NCBI GenBank assembly: GCA_016704325.1
Contig: JADJAG010000001.1
Location: forward strand, 62,001 to 126,000
Source of the DNA: Chitinophagaceae bacterium
GTDB taxonomy: Bacteria > Bacteroidota > Bacteroidia > Chitinophagales > UBA10324
Length of the DNA: 64,000 bases
Reading direction: 5' to 3'
The translations under genes and the position numbers were made by a program. Of this stretch, positions 63,093 through 64,000 are shown piece by piece. A model generated the notes under the pieces. The model did not search any database. It was not told where the DNA came from and saw only the letters and a list, made by a program, of their open reading frames with translations. The number at the start of each line of letters is the position of its first letter. Position 1 is the first letter of the stretch.

Positions 63093-64000
63093 ATGAAATT
63101 TATTAGCCAAATATTAATGACATGTTTATTCTCAATTGCTATTGCGCAACATAAGGAAACTATCTGGATAGGTGGTGATAATGGTGCAATTAGCTTTAAT
63201 GGTGATTCTGCAATTTCTTTTTTCAGGACTGAAAACAGTAAATTTTCGAGAACCTCCGCCAGTATTTGTGATCAAGAGGGCAGTCTTCTTTTTTATTCGA
63301 ACGGGTTTAATGTTTTCAATAGGAATTTTGCGTTGATGGAAAACGGTGACAGCCTTAGCATTGGAGAATACATTGAATTCAATTATGGACTTATGCCTAC
63401 GCCTGACGGTGCGGTAATCGTTCCCATGCCTGGTGATTCCAACAGATACTATCTGTTTTATATGGATCTCAATTGGATTTTCACACAACTAGGTTATTTT
63501 CTATTTCCAACTCATTTATTTTATTCAGTAATTGATCTTTCGCTCGATGGCGGAAATGGGGCAATTGTAGATGGATTAAAGGATATATCTATTCTCAATG
63601 ATACTTTGACGCAAGCGGGCATGCAAGTGATTCGTCATGGAAATGGACGAGACTGGTGGCTCGTTTGTCATGAGTATGGCAACAATAATTACTATAAGTT
63701 TCTGATTGATGATTTGGGAATTCATGGTCCAGATTCACAGCTAGCTGGAATCCGTTATTGGCTGGTAAATGCTGGTGTGAGTAGTTCAATGAGGTTTAAT
63801 AGTGGTGGAGATTTATTTATTCATCAATCTAGAGACTCTAATATTGTAGAGCTTCATGACTTTGATCGTTGTACCGGCTTGTTTAGTAACTACCGTACCT
63901 TTAAAGTAAATGATCCATGGGTACCTTTGCGTGGAGTTTCAGTATCACCGCAAGGAACATATTTGTATATAAGTTCCAATTACACTGAGATTCTGCAATT
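63093..64000 (+). CDS. Paralog 5 of the secreted 500-residue family (plus subfamily, cut by window end)
   Basis: The visible 302 residues start MKFISQILMTCLFSIAIAQ, a signal peptide. The family marks follow: SASICDQEGSLLFYSNGFNV, MPTPDGAVIVP, IRHGNGRDWWLVCHEYG, FIHQSRDSNIVELHDFDRCT and VSPQGTYLYISS. The rest, including the T9SS tail, lies outside the window. The gene is about 24 bp downstream of the RAYT element end, exactly as paralog 2 is downstream of its own copy. Confidence 0.85.
   Translation, partial: MKFISQILMTCLFSIAIAQHKETIWIGGDNGAISFNGDSAISFFRTENSKFSRTSASICDQEGSLLFYSNGFNVFNRNFALMENGDSLSIGEYIEFNYGLMPTPDGAVIVPMPGDSNRYYLFYMDLNWIFTQLGYFLFPTHLFYSVIDLSLDGGNGAIVDGLKDISILNDTLTQAGMQVIRHGNGRDWWLVCHEYGNNNYYKFLIDDLGIHGPDSQLAGIRYWLVNAGVSSSMRFNSGGDLFIHQSRDSNIVELHDFDRCTGLFSNYRTFKVNDPWVPLRGVSVSPQGTYLYISSNYTEILQ

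Overview
The window is a chromosomal segment of a Bacteroidota bacterium. The evidence is a type IX secretion (T9SS) context (a PorT-type gene behind ubiE, a PorG/DUF6089-type barrel and several proteins with C-terminal T9SS sorting domains), a type B L31, the Bacteroidota-type GlmU-like protein, a GWxTD protein, and promoters with TAnnTTTG/TTCG -7 boxes. The class Chitinophagia or Saprospiria is a guess from overall gene content, not something I can prove. Most of the first 50 kb is ordinary housekeeping sequence. It is peppered with intergenic palindromic repeats, MITE-like elements and 7-8 bp tandem repeats.

Layout. 0-4 kb: 3' end of valS, an outer-membrane-like protein and an AsmA-like protein. 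4-7 kb: a small membrane protein and a TonB-dependent receptor. 7-11 kb: dnaG, a phosphopantetheinyl transferase and a WD40 protein. 11-16 kb: dcd, a LEA-like lipoprotein, porT-ubiE, engB, a candidate structured RNA, a DUF458 protein and rpmE2. 16-26 kb: glmU-like, tpiA, prmA, a 1481-residue secreted protein of unknown function, plsY and an M48 lipoprotein. 26-36 kb: xerD, aroQ, a GT2 glycosyltransferase, a GWxTD protein, a WbqC-like protein and two large secreted proteins. 36-45 kb: groES-groEL followed by 46 perfect copies of an octamer, a PorG-like barrel, aconitase and an arylsulfotransferase-like T9SS protein. 45-50 kb: a fragment of an S41 peptidase, an OFA-family transporter with a one-base frameshift, lspA, tRNA-Val(UAC) with a tRNA-like mimic beside it, and a GH3 protein. 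50-54.3 kb: a probable copper locus with a Cys-rich small protein, a barrel, a lipoprotein, MbnP and an MbnH-like di-haem peroxidase.

54.5-64 kb is the most unusual part. It holds five paralogous secreted proteins of about 500 residues (predicted beta-propeller plus T9SS tail where complete). They fall into two subfamilies that lie on opposite strands. They are separated by remnants of REP-associated tyrosine transposase (RAYT) elements: two 503-bp elements with about 50-bp inverted ends, and a 922-bp element with a decayed RAYT gene between inverted REP pairs. Both plus-strand paralogs carry the same RAYT-element end directly upstream, so gene and element appear to have been duplicated together. 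One paralog has three single-base homopolymer shifts; the fifth runs off the window.

The repeat layer deserves as much attention as the genes. I see at least four families of short palindromic or MITE-like sequence, one with an 8-bp target-site duplication, and many octamer/heptamer arrays in intergenic DNA.
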